Part shown: piece after piece, positions 46,975-56,151 of the stretch
Position numbering within the stretch: position 1 is the first letter of the stretch
Layout: the number at the start of each line of letters is the position of its first letter
NCBI RefSeq assembly: GCF_030700245.1
Contig: NZ_JAUYZI010000007.1
Location: forward strand, 94,438 to 158,437
Length of the DNA stretch: 64,000 bases
Reading direction: 5' to 3'
Origin: Methylobacterium amylolyticum
GTDB lineage: Bacteria > Pseudomonadota > Alphaproteobacteria > Rhizobiales > Beijerinckiaceae
Notes under the pieces: generated by a model
What the model was told of the DNA's origin: nothing
The model's database searches: none
The model's input: the letters and a program-made list of their open reading frames with translations, nothing else
Made by a program: the position numbers and the translations under genes

Positions 46975-48237
46975 GTGGCCGCCCCCCCTCCCCCCGCCGA
47001 TCCCGCAGCGCCGCACCCCGGTGCGCCCATACCCCCTGCACCCCTGCCCGCCCCCCTGACCGCCGCCCCCCTGCCGGCCGCGCCCCACCGCATCCTGCAC
47101 GTCTTCCGGGCGCCGGTCGGCGGGCTGTTCCGGCACGTGGTCGATCTCGCCCGGCTCCAGGCGGGGGCGGGCCACGCGGTCGGGCTGCTGTGCGACGCCA
47201 CCACCGGCGGCGAGCGGGCGGAGCGGGCGCTGGCCGACCTCGCGCCCTCCCTCAGCCTCGGCGTGATGCGCGTGCCGATGCGCCGCAACCCGCACCCGGG
47301 CGACTGGCTCGCCCTGCGGGCGGTGCGGGACCGGGCGGCGGCGCTCGGGGTCGACGTGCTGCACGGCCACGGCGCCAAGGGCGGCGCCTATGCCCGGCTC
47401 GCCACCGCGCCCCGGGGCACGATCCGCGCCTACACCCCGCACGGCGGCAGCTACAATTACCGGCCCGGCACCCCGCTCCACCGCCTCTACATGGCCGCCG
47501 AGGCGATGCTCGCCCGCCGCACCGACGTGTTCCTGTTCGAGAGCGAGTACGTCGCCGGGCGGCACCGGGCCTTCGCCGGCGGCCCGGAGCGCGTCACCCG
47601 CATCGTCCACAACGGCATCTCCGAGGCCGAGTTCGCGCCGATCGTCCCGGCGGCCGAGCGCTACGACCTGCTCTACGTGGGCGAATTGCGCGAGGCGAAG
47701 GGCCTGCCGGTGCTGCTGGAGGCGCTCGCCCGGCTGCGCGCCGAGGGCCGCGCGCTGCGCCTGCTGATGGTCGGCTCGGGACCGGACGCCGACAGCCTGC
47801 GCGCGACCGTCGACCGGCTCGGCCTGACCCGGTCGGTGGAGATCGAGCCGGCCCAGCCGATCCGCCCGGTGCTCGCCCGGGGCCGCATCCTCGTGGTCCC
47901 GTCCTTCGCCGAATCCCTGCCCTACGTCGTCCTGGAGGCCGCCGCCGCCGCCCAGCCCCTGGTCGCCACCGATGTCGGCGGCATCCCCGAGATCTTCGGC
48001 GCCGCCGCGGGCGAACTCGTCCCCGCCCGGGACGCCGGAGCGCTCGCCGGGGCGGTCGCCCGGGTCCTCGACGAGGCGCCCGACGCCCGCGACGCCCGGG
48101 TCCGCGCCCTCAGCGACTCCGTCCGCCAGCGCTTCTCGATGGAGCGGATGGGCGCGGACGTGCTCTCCGGCTACGCGGCCGCCTTCCGGGCGGTCCGCGG
48201 CGGCGCCCGGGGCGTCGGCCGCCCGGAGACCGCCTGA
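46975..48237 (+). CDS. GT4-family glycosyltransferase (exopolysaccharide)
   Basis: This 420-residue glycosyltransferase begins with about 40 residues of Pro/Ala low complexity before the GT-B fold: RILHVFRAPVGGLFRHVVDLARLQ, YTPHGGSYNYRPGTPLHRLYM, LLYVGELREAKGLPVLLEALARL, and the nucleotide-sugar motif VPSFAESLPYVVLEAAAAAQPLVATDVGGIPEIF with its E(x7)E. It adds a sugar to a lipid-linked intermediate. GTG at 46975-46977 is the only start upstream of the fold. C7 and C6 tracts occur within 20 bases of it. It is followed 74 bases later by the polyprenyl glycosylphosphotransferase. Confidence 0.88.
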   Translation: MAAPPPPADPAAPHPGAPIPPAPLPAPLTAAPLPAAPHRILHVFRAPVGGLFRHVVDLARLQAGAGHAVGLLCDATTGGERAERALADLAPSLSLGVMRVPMRRNPHPGDWLALRAVRDRAAALGVDVLHGHGAKGGAYARLATAPRGTIRAYTPHGGSYNYRPGTPLHRLYMAAEAMLARRTDVFLFESEYVAGRHRAFAGGPERVTRIVHNGISEAEFAPIVPAAERYDLLYVGELREAKGLPVLLEALARLRAEGRALRLLMVGSGPDADSLRATVDRLGLTRSVEIEPAQPIRPVLARGRILVVPSFAESLPYVVLEAAAAAQPLVATDVGGIPEIFGAAAGELVPARDAGALAGAVARVLDEAPDARDARVRALSDSVRQRFSMERMGADVLSGYAAAFRAVRGGARGVGRPETA

Positions 48238-48311
48238 TCCCGGGCACGGGGCCGTGACCGCGTCGCCGCCGGGCCGGAGCCTTAAGGGTTCCGACAACCC
48301 CGCGTGGCAGG

Positions 48312-49904
48312 ATGCCGGTGACCGCCCGGAGGGCTGCGGCGCAACCGGAGGAGAGGATCGGGTCCGTGAGAGCCTTCGATGTCCGCGATCTTCTCGAGGC
48401 CGCGGGGCCGCCGGGGACGGTCGATCCGGCCCCAGCTCCGCGGACCGGCGCGCCGCTCGCCGAGACGCTGCTGCCCGCAGCATCCCTGACCCAGCCCAAG
48501 GCGGTGTCGCCGGTGGTCGTCGCCGGCCTCGTGCGGACCGCCGAGGCGGCGCTGATCCTGGGGCTCGGCGCCGCCCTCCACGCGCTCCTGCTGCGCGGCG
48601 CCGTGCCCTTCGGCCTGACCTATGCCGGGGTGATCGCCCTGGTCTCGATCACCACCGTCGCCCTGTTCGAGGCGGCCGGCGCCTACCGGATCGCCGCGAT
48701 GCGCGCGTTCTCCCGGACCGCCGTGCGGCTCGTGGCGGCGTGGTCGACGACCTTCCTCGTGGTCGCCGCGGTGCTGGTCTTCGCCAAGGTCGCCGACCAC
48801 TACTCGCGGCTGTGGCTCGGCGCCTACTTCGCGGGCGGGCTCGCCCTGCTGCTCGCCGGCCGCTACGCCCTGGCCCTGGTGATCGGCGCGCAGACCCGGG
48901 CCGGGCGGTTCGACCGGCGCACCGCGATCGTCGGCGGCGGGCCGGCGGCGGAGGCGCTGATCGCCGCGCTGGAGGCGCAGACCGAGGCGGGCCTGCGCAT
49001 CGTCGGCGTGTTCGACGACCGCAACGCCGACCGGACCTCGGACGTGGTCGCGGGCTACCCGAAGCTCGGCACCGTCTCCGACCTCGTCGACTACGCCCGC
49101 CACACCCGCCTCGACCTGATCGTGTTCACGATCCCGATCACCGCGGAGGCGCGCATCCTCCAGATGCTCGCCAAGCTGTGGGTCCTGCCGATCGACATCC
49201 GCCTCTCCGCCCACGCCGCCAAGCTGCGGCTGCGCCCGCGCAGCTACTCCTACCTCGGCGCGGTGCCGGTGCTCGACGTGTTCGACAAGCCGATCGCCGA
49301 CTGGGACGTGGTGGTGAAGGCCGCCTTCGACCGCTGCGTCGGCGCGCTGATGCTGCTGGCGCTGGCGCCGGTGATGATCGCGGTGGCGCTCGCCGTGCGG
49401 CTGACCTCGCGGGGGCCGATCTTCTTCAAGCAGAAGCGCCACGGCTTCAACAACGAGCTGATCGAGGTCTACAAGTTCCGCTCGATGTACGTCGATCAGT
49501 GCGACGCCACCGCGAGCCGGATGGTGACGCGGGGCGATCCGCGGGTGACGCCGGTGGGCCGGTTCATCCGCAAGACCTCCCTCGACGAGCTGCCGCAACT
49601 GTTCAACGTGCTGCGGGGCGACCTCTCGCTCGTCGGCCCCCGGCCCCACGCCCTCGAAGCCAAGGCCGCCAACACACTCTACGATCAAGTGGTCGACGGC
49701 TACTTCGCCCGCCACCGGGTCAAGCCGGGCATCACCGGCTGGGCCCAGGTCAACGGCTGGCGCGGCGAGACCGACACGCCCGAGAAGATCCAGCGGCGCG
49801 TCGAGCACGACCTGTACTACATCGAGAACTGGTCCGTGCGGCTCGATCTCCAGATCCTGCTCACCACGCCGTTCGCGCTCCTGAAGACCGAGAACGCGTA
49901 CTGA
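48312..49904 (+). CDS. Polyprenyl glycosylphosphotransferase (WbaP/GumD type)
   Basis: This 530-residue inner-membrane enzyme moves the first sugar phosphate onto undecaprenyl phosphate, starting exopolysaccharide synthesis. The N-terminal half has four or five helices, followed by a CoA-binding-like domain with AIVGGGPAAEALIAAL. The C-terminal sugar-transferase domain shows ISTWDVVVKAAFDRCVGAL-type helix, RGPIFFKQKRHGFNNELIEVYKFRSM, TPVGRFIRKTSLDELPQLFNVLRGDLSLVGPRPHAL and KPGITGWAQVNGWRGET. ATG at 48312 is reported, and GTG at 48366 is an alternative. It is the last gene of the EPS block on this side. Confidence 0.93.
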   Translation: MPVTARRAAAQPEERIGSVRAFDVRDLLEAAGPPGTVDPAPAPRTGAPLAETLLPAASLTQPKAVSPVVVAGLVRTAEAALILGLGAALHALLLRGAVPFGLTYAGVIALVSITTVALFEAAGAYRIAAMRAFSRTAVRLVAAWSTTFLVVAAVLVFAKVADHYSRLWLGAYFAGGLALLLAGRYALALVIGAQTRAGRFDRRTAIVGGGPAAEALIAALEAQTEAGLRIVGVFDDRNADRTSDVVAGYPKLGTVSDLVDYARHTRLDLIVFTIPITAEARILQMLAKLWVLPIDIRLSAHAAKLRLRPRSYSYLGAVPVLDVFDKPIADWDVVVKAAFDRCVGALMLLALAPVMIAVALAVRLTSRGPIFFKQKRHGFNNELIEVYKFRSMYVDQCDATASRMVTRGDPRVTPVGRFIRKTSLDELPQLFNVLRGDLSLVGPRPHALEAKAANTLYDQVVDGYFARHRVKPGITGWAQVNGWRGETDTPEKIQRRVEHDLYYIENWSVRLDLQILLTTPFALLKTENAY

Positions 49905-49927
49905 GGACGGCCGCCGGAGCGGGGCGC

Positions 49928-50281
49928 CTACGGCAGGGCGCCGGCCTTCTCCTTGGCCTTGAGGATCGTGTCGCGGCAGGCCTCGGCCTTGCCGGCGCGA
50001 TCCTCCTCGCGGGCCTGCGCCAGGAGCTTGCGCGCCTCGGAGACGCCGGAGGCGGTGGGCGTCACGCTCGGGTCGCTGGGCTTGCCGGCGGGCGGAGCGG
50101 GAAGCGCCTTGTCGGAATGGGCCTTCGGCGCGCCGCCCGGGGGCGTCGTGCCGGTCACCTCGGCCGCGCCGGCGCTGTCGAGGCGCTTCTCCAGGGTGGT
50201 GACCTCGTCGGCGCAAGGGGTCGCGAGGGCCGGACCGGCCGCAGCGACGGCGAGGGCGGCGAGGGCGATGCGGATCTTCAA
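49928..50281 (-). CDS. Small periplasmic hypothetical protein, TTG start
   Basis: The 117-residue frame starts with TTG at 50279-50281 behind GGAGAG, since no ATG or GTG gives an intact signal peptide. The signal (KIRIALAALAVAAAGPALA) is followed by two cysteines, CADEVTTLEKRL and ACRDTILKAKEK, at the two ends of the mature helical part, which may form one disulfide. A Gly/Pro/Ser-rich linker separates them. Family unknown. It resembles other small CX(n)C periplasmic proteins in this window. Confidence 0.65.
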   Translation of the reverse strand: MKIRIALAALAVAAAGPALATPCADEVTTLEKRLDSAGAAEVTGTTPPGGAPKAHSDKALPAPPAGKPSDPSVTPTASGVSEARKLLAQAREEDRAGKAEACRDTILKAKEKAGALP

Positions 50282-51558
50282 GGGCGTCTCTCCAGATCTG
50301 TCCCGCTGGGTGGTCCCGTGACGGGCACTGGCCGCGCAGACGGTCGCGATGTCGGTCGCGCTGTCGGCCGGGATGTCGGAGAGAGACGCGGCGGGGCCGG
50401 TCACGTTCCCGAGACAGGAGGCCGCAGCGGGCCCGTGCGGACATGGCGGATCGCCCCCACCCGCGTTGGCGCCGGGGACATGGCCCAAGAAAACGCAACA
50501 CATTCGGCACAGGGGACGCGGGACGCCGCGGGAGCCCTGGTCGTGTGACACACGCGGAAGCCGGCCCCCGCGGCGCCCCGTGGCCGAGCAGCCCCCGTCA
50601 CCGGGGCCGCCGGCCATCTTGTCGTCGCGGTGTCTTCCAGCCCGCCCGGTCTACGCCCGCACGTGAGCGGTCTCTGACGGGGCGTCCCTGGCCTCTCGGC
50701 CGCGCGCCCCCGGAACCCGCATCGTCGCTGGGGCTTTGCAGCCCGGCCCGTGCCCGTAGTGGCATGCGGGCCCGCAGTCTTACCTCAGGATCGGCCCAGG
50801 ATGGGGTCCGGGCGCGGCTCATTTGGTGCCGCGCCGGGCGCGTACGCCCCTGCCTCCATGCCCACAACCCGAGCCGTCCCGCACCGGACGCGCCGCCCGG
50901 GTGGCCGGCCGACTGAAGCCTGACCCCGCGGGCACCGCCCCGCCGCCCAAACCCGCGCTCAGTCCAGCGCGGGTCCCTGCTGGACGCCCCTGGGATCGCT
51001 CCCTCGGCGCCGGGCGGCAGGTGACGGACAATGAGCACATAACAGGAACATTGTCAAGGACAATCGTCCGCGTGGCAGGGGTCCGAACGCGGGATGACGA
51101 CCCGCACCCTGTGATACCGTTCCCGGGTGAACCGTTCGGTGCTCCGGCCCCGCACCGTCATCGCGAGCCGCAGGCGAAGCGACCCAGGGCAGCGCGCGGT
51201 TTGAGACGGTGGCGCCCCTGGATTGCTTCGCTCCGCTCGCAAAGACGGAGAGCGTCGATCCCGAACCCTTCAGCCGGACGTCGTAGGAGAGATGCAACCC
51301 CCTCTCACACGCAGTCCGCCATTCCGGGACTGCGCAGCAGGGCCCGGACCGACGGGCCCTCTCGCAAACGCCGCTGCCAAGCCTGCGTTGACCCGCGTTC
51401 GGAGCCGTGGTCCGCGCGGGGCATCGCGCGATGTCACGAACGCGCGACATCCGGTGGCCCCGGACCGTGCGGCGGGCTATGCCCGGGCGCCGCGCCGGAC
51501 CCCGGACGCGGCCCGTCCGCGGGGGCGGATCGGCGCCGGGCGAACCGACGGTGAGGAC
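50282..51558. other. 1.28-kb region without a convincing gene
   Basis: Both strands were read. Every longer frame has the Arg/Pro/Gly/Ala pattern of out-of-frame sequence. Visible items are a Rhizobiales-type inverted repeat at 51155-51248, a minus-strand -35-like TTGACA at 51052-51057 next to a GCAC(N7)GAAC LexA-like box at 51035-51049, and a short inverted repeat ATTGTC-AAG-GACAAT at 51050-51064. Searching by eye for tmRNA, RNase P RNA and SRP RNA signatures found none. Confidence 0.45.
51155..51248. repeat. Inverted repeat of the 'GTCATCGCGAG...CTCGCAAAGACGG' type
   Basis: The left end CCGTCATCGCGAGCCGCAGG and the reverse complement of the right end (CCGTCTTTGCGAGCGGAGCG) agree at most positions over about 30 bases, so the element can fold into a long hairpin. 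The core contains GAAGCGACCCAGGG and CCCCTGGATTGCTTCGC. From memory this sequence family is widespread between genes of Hyphomicrobiales genomes. Confidence 0.7.
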
Positions 51559-52350
51559 ATGGGCTTCGTCGACTTCCTGTACGCGGCGCCGGTCTGGCAG
51601 ATGGGCTGCATCGTCAGCGCCATCGCGATCGGCGGCACGACCTTCAGCATGTTCCTGATCGACCGGCTCTGGCCGAAGGAGCGCCGCCGCCTCCACAACG
51701 ACATCGCCGGCTTCCTGATCGCGGTGGTCGGCATCGTCTACGCGATCCTGATCTCGTCGCTCGCGATCACCGTGCTCGCCCGCAAGGACCGGGCGGAGAA
51801 CCTCGTCTACGAGGAGGCCGACCGGCTCGCGGCCCTGGAGCGCGAGGTGGTCGTGCTGCCCCAGGACGTGCGGCCGGCGATCCGCGCCGAGATCGGCGCC
51901 TATCTCGACGCGGTCATCGACCGCGAGTGGCCGCAGATGCACCGGGCGGAGCGCCCGGATGCCGGGGAAGGCGCGCTGGCCGCCCTCTGGCGGGCGGTCG
52001 CGGCCCTGCCGATGACGAACCTCGCGGAGATGACCGGCGCCCAGGAACTCCGGCGGCACATCGACCGGCTCTACGAGATGCGCCGGGGCCGCAGCGACCT
52101 CGCCACCTCGGGGGTCGATCCCGTGGTCTGGACGGTGGTGCTGCTGGGCTCGGTCGCGACGGTGGTGTTCGCGGTCATGTTCGGGGTCGAGAACTTCGTC
52201 GCCCACCTGTTCATGAGCTGCCTGCTCGCCTTCTCGATCGCGCTGGCGATGACGATGATCGTGGCCCTGGACTGGCCGTATTACGGGCCGGACTCGGTCC
52301 CGTCGCAACCGTTGATTGATTTGAGGGCCAACCTCGACTGGCACTCGTGA
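51559..52350 (+). CDS. DUF4239 membrane protein
   Basis: This 263-residue protein has two N-terminal helices (IVSAIAIGGTTFSMFLI; GFLIAVVGIVYAILISSLAIT), a cytoplasmic helical domain with KDRAENLVYEEADRLAALEREV, and two C-terminal helices (VVLLGSVATVVFAVMFG; LFMSCLLAFSIALAMTMIVALDWPY). This layout matches DUF4239, whose topology recalls bestrophin-like channels, though function is unproven. ATG at 51559-51561 is chosen because upstream codons are shadow-like. It converges with hrpB. Confidence 0.82.
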   Translation: MGFVDFLYAAPVWQMGCIVSAIAIGGTTFSMFLIDRLWPKERRRLHNDIAGFLIAVVGIVYAILISSLAITVLARKDRAENLVYEEADRLAALEREVVVLPQDVRPAIRAEIGAYLDAVIDREWPQMHRAERPDAGEGALAALWRAVAALPMTNLAEMTGAQELRRHIDRLYEMRRGRSDLATSGVDPVVWTVVLLGSVATVVFAVMFGVENFVAHLFMSCLLAFSIALAMTMIVALDWPYYGPDSVPSQPLIDLRANLDWHS

Positions 52351-52384
52351 GGGCGGGACCCGCCCGTCAGGTCCCTCGGGGCTT

Positions 52385-54883
52385 TCAGGTCCCGCGCGGT
52401 TTGGCGCGCCGGGTGGGATCGGCGGCGAGGGGGTCCTCCGGCCAGGGGTGGCGGGGATAGCGCCCGCGCATCTCGGCGCGCACGGACGCCCAGGAGCCGC
52501 TCCAGAAGCCCGGCAGGTCGCGGGTGATCTGGAGCGGGCGCTGGGCCGGCGAGAGCAGGTGCAGCACCAGGGGCCGCCCGCCCGCGCACGGATGGCGGTC
52601 GAGGCCGAACAGCTCCTGCACCCGCACCGACAGGGCCGGCTCCTCGGCGCCGTAATCGACGGGGATCCGCGAGCCGGTCGGCACCTCCACGTGGGTCGGC
52701 GCCCGCGCGTCGAGCGGCGCGCGCAGGTCCCAGGGCAGCAGGGCGTGCAGCGCGCCGGCGAGGTCGTCGGCGGTGACCGCCGCGAGGCTCGGGCGCCCGA
52801 CCAGCGCGGGGGCGAGCCACGTCTCGATCGTGTCCGCCAGCGCCGCGTCCGACAGGTCGGGCCAGGGCTCGCCCTCCGCCGCCCGGAGGAACCGGACGCG
52901 GGCCCGCCACTGCGCCAGCGCCGGATTCCAGGGCAGGCGGTCGAGGCCGAGCGCGCCGATCCCGCGGGCGAGGCTCGCCGCGGCCTCGGCGTCGGCCGGA
53001 ACCGGCAGGGGCCGCTCCCCGAGGCTCACCGCCCCGAGGCGGCGGACCGCGCGGGCGCGCAGGGCCGCGGCGGCGGGGTCGAAGGTCACCTGCGTCCGCG
53101 CCTCGATCCGGTCGGGGAACAGCCGCTCGATCGTCTCCGCGTCGATCGCCGCGGCGGCGAGGATGCGGGCGTTGCCGGCGGCGCCCGCGAGGTCGGCGAC
53201 CACAAGGAAGGTCTCGCGCGCCAGTGCGCTCGCCGAGTCGAGACGGCCGGCCCGGCCGTTCGCCATCACGAACTCGCCGTCGCGGCCGCGGGCGCGGGCG
53301 ATCCGGTCCGGGTAGGCGAGCGCCAGCAGGGGGCCGGCCGGCGCCGGACCGGCGTCGCGCCCTCCCTGGTCGCGAACCCCACCCGCGCGAACCTCACTTT
53401 CGCGTACTCCCCCGGCGCCGCGCGCCCAGCCCTCCGCCAGCCGGCGCATGTCGGCGGCGCGGCCGCCCCGGTCGCGGCGGAAGCGCTCGACCCGCTCGTC
53501 GAGGTCGGCGCCGTCGCCGCCGAGGCCGCGCTCCACCAGCACCGCCGCGAGGTCGGCGGCCGCCCGGGCGCGGCCCTCCGCCGCCGCCGCGGTGACCATC
53601 CGGGCGAGCCGCGGCGGCAGCGGCAGGGCGCGCAGGCGCGTGCCCGCGGCGGTGAGCCGGCCGTCGGCGTCGAGCGCCCCGAGATCGGCGAGCATCGCCC
53701 GCGCCTCGGCCAGCGCCGGGACCGGCGGCGGGTCGAGGAAGCGCAAGGCGCGCGGGTCGGTCACGCCCCAGGCGGCGCAGTCGAGGACCAGCCCGGCGAG
53801 GTCGGCGGAGACGATCTCGGGCCGGGAGAACGGGTCGAGGGCGCCGGTCGCCGCCTCCGCCCACAGCCGCCAGCACACCCCGGGCTCGGTGCGGCCGGCG
53901 CGGCCGCGGCGCTGTTCGGCCGAGGCGCGCGAGACCCGCGCGGTGGAAAGCCGCGTCAGCCCCAACCCCGGCTCGTGGACCGGCACCCGCGCGAGCCCCG
54001 AATCGACGACGATCCGCACGCCCTCGATGGTGAGCGAGGTCTCGGCGATGGCGGTCGCGAGCACCACCTTGCGGGTGCCGGGCGCGGCCGGGGCGACGGC
54101 CCGGTCCTGCTCGCCCGGGGTGAGCGCCCCGTAGAGCGGGGCGAGGACCACCTCCGGCCCGACCCGCCCGGCCAGGAGATCGTGGGTGCGGCGGATCTCC
54201 GCCTGCCCCGGGAGGAACACGAGCACTGAGCCCGGATCGGCCCGCAGGGCGCGCAGGGTGGCCTCCGCCACCGCCTCCTCGATCCGCCGGTTCGGGTCGC
54301 GGTCGAGATGGCGGGTCTCCACCGGGAAGGCGCGGCCCTCGGAGGCGATCGCGGGGGCGTCGCCGAGCAGGCCGGCCACCCGCGCGACGTCGAGGGTCGC
54401 GGACATGACGAGGATCCGCAGGTCCTCCCGCAGGCCGCCCTGCGCGTCGAGGGCGAGCGCGAGGCCGAGGTCGGCGTCGAGCGAGCGCTCGTGGAACTCG
54501 TCGAACAGCACCGCGCCGATCCCCGTCAGCTCGGGGTCGTCGAGGATCATGCGGGTGAACACGCCCTCGGTCACCACCTCGATCCGGGTGCGCGCCGAGA
54601 CCTTGGAGCCGAGCCGGACGCGCAGGCCGACCGTGCCGCCCACCGCCTCGCCGAGGGTGGCCGCCATCCGCGCCGCCGCAGCCCGGGCGGCGAGCCGCCG
54701 CGGCTCCAGCAGCACGATCTTGCGGCCCGCGAGCCAGGGGGCGTCGAGCAGGTCGAGGGGCACCCGCGTGGTCTTGCCGGCGCCCGGCGGCGCGGCCAGC
54801 ACCGCGGCGTTGCGCCCGGCGAGCGCCCGGCGCAGATCGGGAAGCGCCGCCTCGATCGGCAGGGCGGGGGCGGAGGCGTCCAT
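52385..54883 (-). CDS. hrpB: ATP-dependent helicase HrpB
   Basis: This 832-residue DEAH-box helicase has Walker A LAAPPGAGKTTRVPLDLL, motif II FDEFHERSLDADLGLAL, SAT-type MSATLDVARVAGLLGD, and motif VI EQRRGRAGRTEPGVCWRLW. The C-terminal HrpB domain includes GPLLALAYPDRIARARG, FVMANGRAGRLD, and HPCAGGRPLVLHLLSPAQRPLQITRDLPGFW. HrpB is common in proteobacteria, and its role in RNA handling is unclear. ATG at 54881-54883 (MDASAPALP) gives the normal spacing to Walker A. The region around SEVRAGGVRDQGG may be an insertion. It converges with the DUF4239 gene. Confidence 0.93.
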   Translation of the reverse strand: MDASAPALPIEAALPDLRRALAGRNAAVLAAPPGAGKTTRVPLDLLDAPWLAGRKIVLLEPRRLAARAAAARMAATLGEAVGGTVGLRVRLGSKVSARTRIEVVTEGVFTRMILDDPELTGIGAVLFDEFHERSLDADLGLALALDAQGGLREDLRILVMSATLDVARVAGLLGDAPAIASEGRAFPVETRHLDRDPNRRIEEAVAEATLRALRADPGSVLVFLPGQAEIRRTHDLLAGRVGPEVVLAPLYGALTPGEQDRAVAPAAPGTRKVVLATAIAETSLTIEGVRIVVDSGLARVPVHEPGLGLTRLSTARVSRASAEQRRGRAGRTEPGVCWRLWAEAATGALDPFSRPEIVSADLAGLVLDCAAWGVTDPRALRFLDPPPVPALAEARAMLADLGALDADGRLTAAGTRLRALPLPPRLARMVTAAAAEGRARAAADLAAVLVERGLGGDGADLDERVERFRRDRGGRAADMRRLAEGWARGAGGVRESEVRAGGVRDQGGRDAGPAPAGPLLALAYPDRIARARGRDGEFVMANGRAGRLDSASALARETFLVVADLAGAAGNARILAAAAIDAETIERLFPDRIEARTQVTFDPAAAALRARAVRRLGAVSLGERPLPVPADAEAAASLARGIGALGLDRLPWNPALAQWRARVRFLRAAEGEPWPDLSDAALADTIETWLAPALVGRPSLAAVTADDLAGALHALLPWDLRAPLDARAPTHVEVPTGSRIPVDYGAEEPALSVRVQELFGLDRHPCAGGRPLVLHLLSPAQRPLQITRDLPGFWSGSWASVRAEMRGRYPRHPWPEDPLAADPTRRAKPRGT

Positions 54884-55156
54884 GGCGCCGCTGATGGCGC
54901 GCCGCGGCGGCCGAGGCAACCGCTCGGCCCTGCCGGCGCGATCCCCCGGACATCGCCCGAGGACTGGCCATCGCGCCCGGATCGACACGTTCGGGACGAA
55001 ACGGCAAGCTCTCGGCAGGGAAAACAACCGCGCGTCGCGGCCGTGATCAGTCGACTGTGGACATCGGGCCGGGCGGGTTCACGACGGTGTCGCAGCCGGC
55101 ATTGTGTAGGCGCGGGCTTGTCGGTATGGAACCCGTCCTTCACCTGCGGAGCGTCC

Positions 55157-55405
55157 GTGCCGAACGATCGAGACTCCGGCCCGACGGGACGGCCGCACGC
55201 GACGCTGGGTCGGATCGCGGATGCCCTGGGCCAGCCGCGGAGCCTGTTCTACGACGACGGCGCGGCGACCGCCGACCTCGCCAGCCTCATCGAACTCGTC
55301 CGGCTGTGGGACGGCCTGAGGCGCGACACGGACCGGGAGGAGGTGCTGGCGCTCGCCCGCACGCTGGCCGCGGCCCAGGACGCCCGGGACGACGCGGCGG
55401 AGTGA
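55157..55405 (+). CDS. Truncated XRE-like regulator or small unknown protein
   Basis: This 82-residue frame starts with GTG at 55157-55159 (GGAG 8-11 bases upstream). Its sequence TLGRIADALGQPRSLFYDD resembles the last helices of a Cro/CI-type helix-turn-helix domain, followed by DLASLIELVRLWDGLRRDTDREEVLALARTLAAAQ. The first helices that normally hold the DNA-recognition turn are missing, and the upstream reading frame does not supply them. It may be an N-terminally eroded regulator or a family that I do not know. It is divergent from hrpB. Confidence 0.45.
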   Translation: MPNDRDSGPTGRPHATLGRIADALGQPRSLFYDDGAATADLASLIELVRLWDGLRRDTDREEVLALARTLAAAQDARDDAAE

Positions 55406-55716
55406 GACCCGGCAAAAGCTCGGGCACGGGACGGGGATCAGGGCGCCCAGCGGCAAAGCGGGCGCGCCGAGTCTCGCGTCCCGGCGCGCCCGAGTCTGGG
55501 TCCGGCCTCGGGAATGGCCGCGCCCGTGATATCCCACGATCGCCGGGATCGACAGCCGGCCAATCCTGATTTGAGCCGATCGCAACCGGCCGTTGCATCA
55601 CGACAACAGATCGTCCGGCCCGGAGACGGGGCGGATACGCAGTCTTCCGGCAGAGATCGACACGCTCGGTCCGGGCGCGCCCTGGCATTCGCGCCGGGAC
55701 CCCCCATCTGGGCCGC
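55406..55716. other. Intergenic region without a recognised gene
   Basis: These 311 bases hold only shadow-like frames. Short imperfect inverted repeats are present (around 55430-55520), but no promoter or RNA gene is convincing. It separates the XRE-like frame from a 66-residue gene on the same strand. Confidence 0.35.
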
Positions 55717-55917
55717 ATGGACACGATCGTCGCATGGCCCTGCCGCGTCTCCGTCATCCCGAGCGAGACCGAGATCGGCTGCTTCCGCTGGGTGATCCGC
55801 GGGTCCGACGGCGCGCTGGTGGCGCGCTCGCCCTACGCCTTCGTGACCGCGCTCGGCGCGGAATTGTCGGCCGACCTGTGGCTGCGCGAGATCGAGGCGC
55901 ATCACCAGCCCGAGTGA
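55717..55917 (+). CDS. 66-residue hypothetical protein
   Basis: Starting at ATG 55717, this protein has balanced composition and a plausible alpha/beta pattern (MDTIVAWPCRVSVIPSE, CFRWVIRGSDGALVARS, LWLREIEAHHQPE). It has no signal, no helix pair and no known motif. Length and composition differ from shadow frames, so the gene is likely real. Confidence 0.55.
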   Translation: MDTIVAWPCRVSVIPSETEIGCFRWVIRGSDGALVARSPYAFVTALGAELSADLWLREIEAHHQPE

Positions 55918-56151
55918 TCACCCGCTCGCGTGACGGGGCCACGCCGGCATCCTGTGGGTTGCGGGGATAAGTGAGCGCCGCGCGTCCGGGATCGGGGATC
56001 GTCGCCGGGGGGTGAAGCCCCTGGGCGCCTAGGGGCTTCGCGGGAATACCACCACCGCGTGCGCATCGCCGACGGGACCTGCCGTGCGTTGACGGGGCCG
56101 GTCCCGGCGTGGCTTGTTCTCTTTTCGTTCCATGGCACGAGGGAGAGAGCG

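Noticed and set aside
50598..51038. 146-codon minus-strand frame downstream of the LexA-like box
   Set aside because: After the first few residues it is Arg/Gly/Pro-rich with no motif, like other shadow frames. No SOS gene is recognisable.
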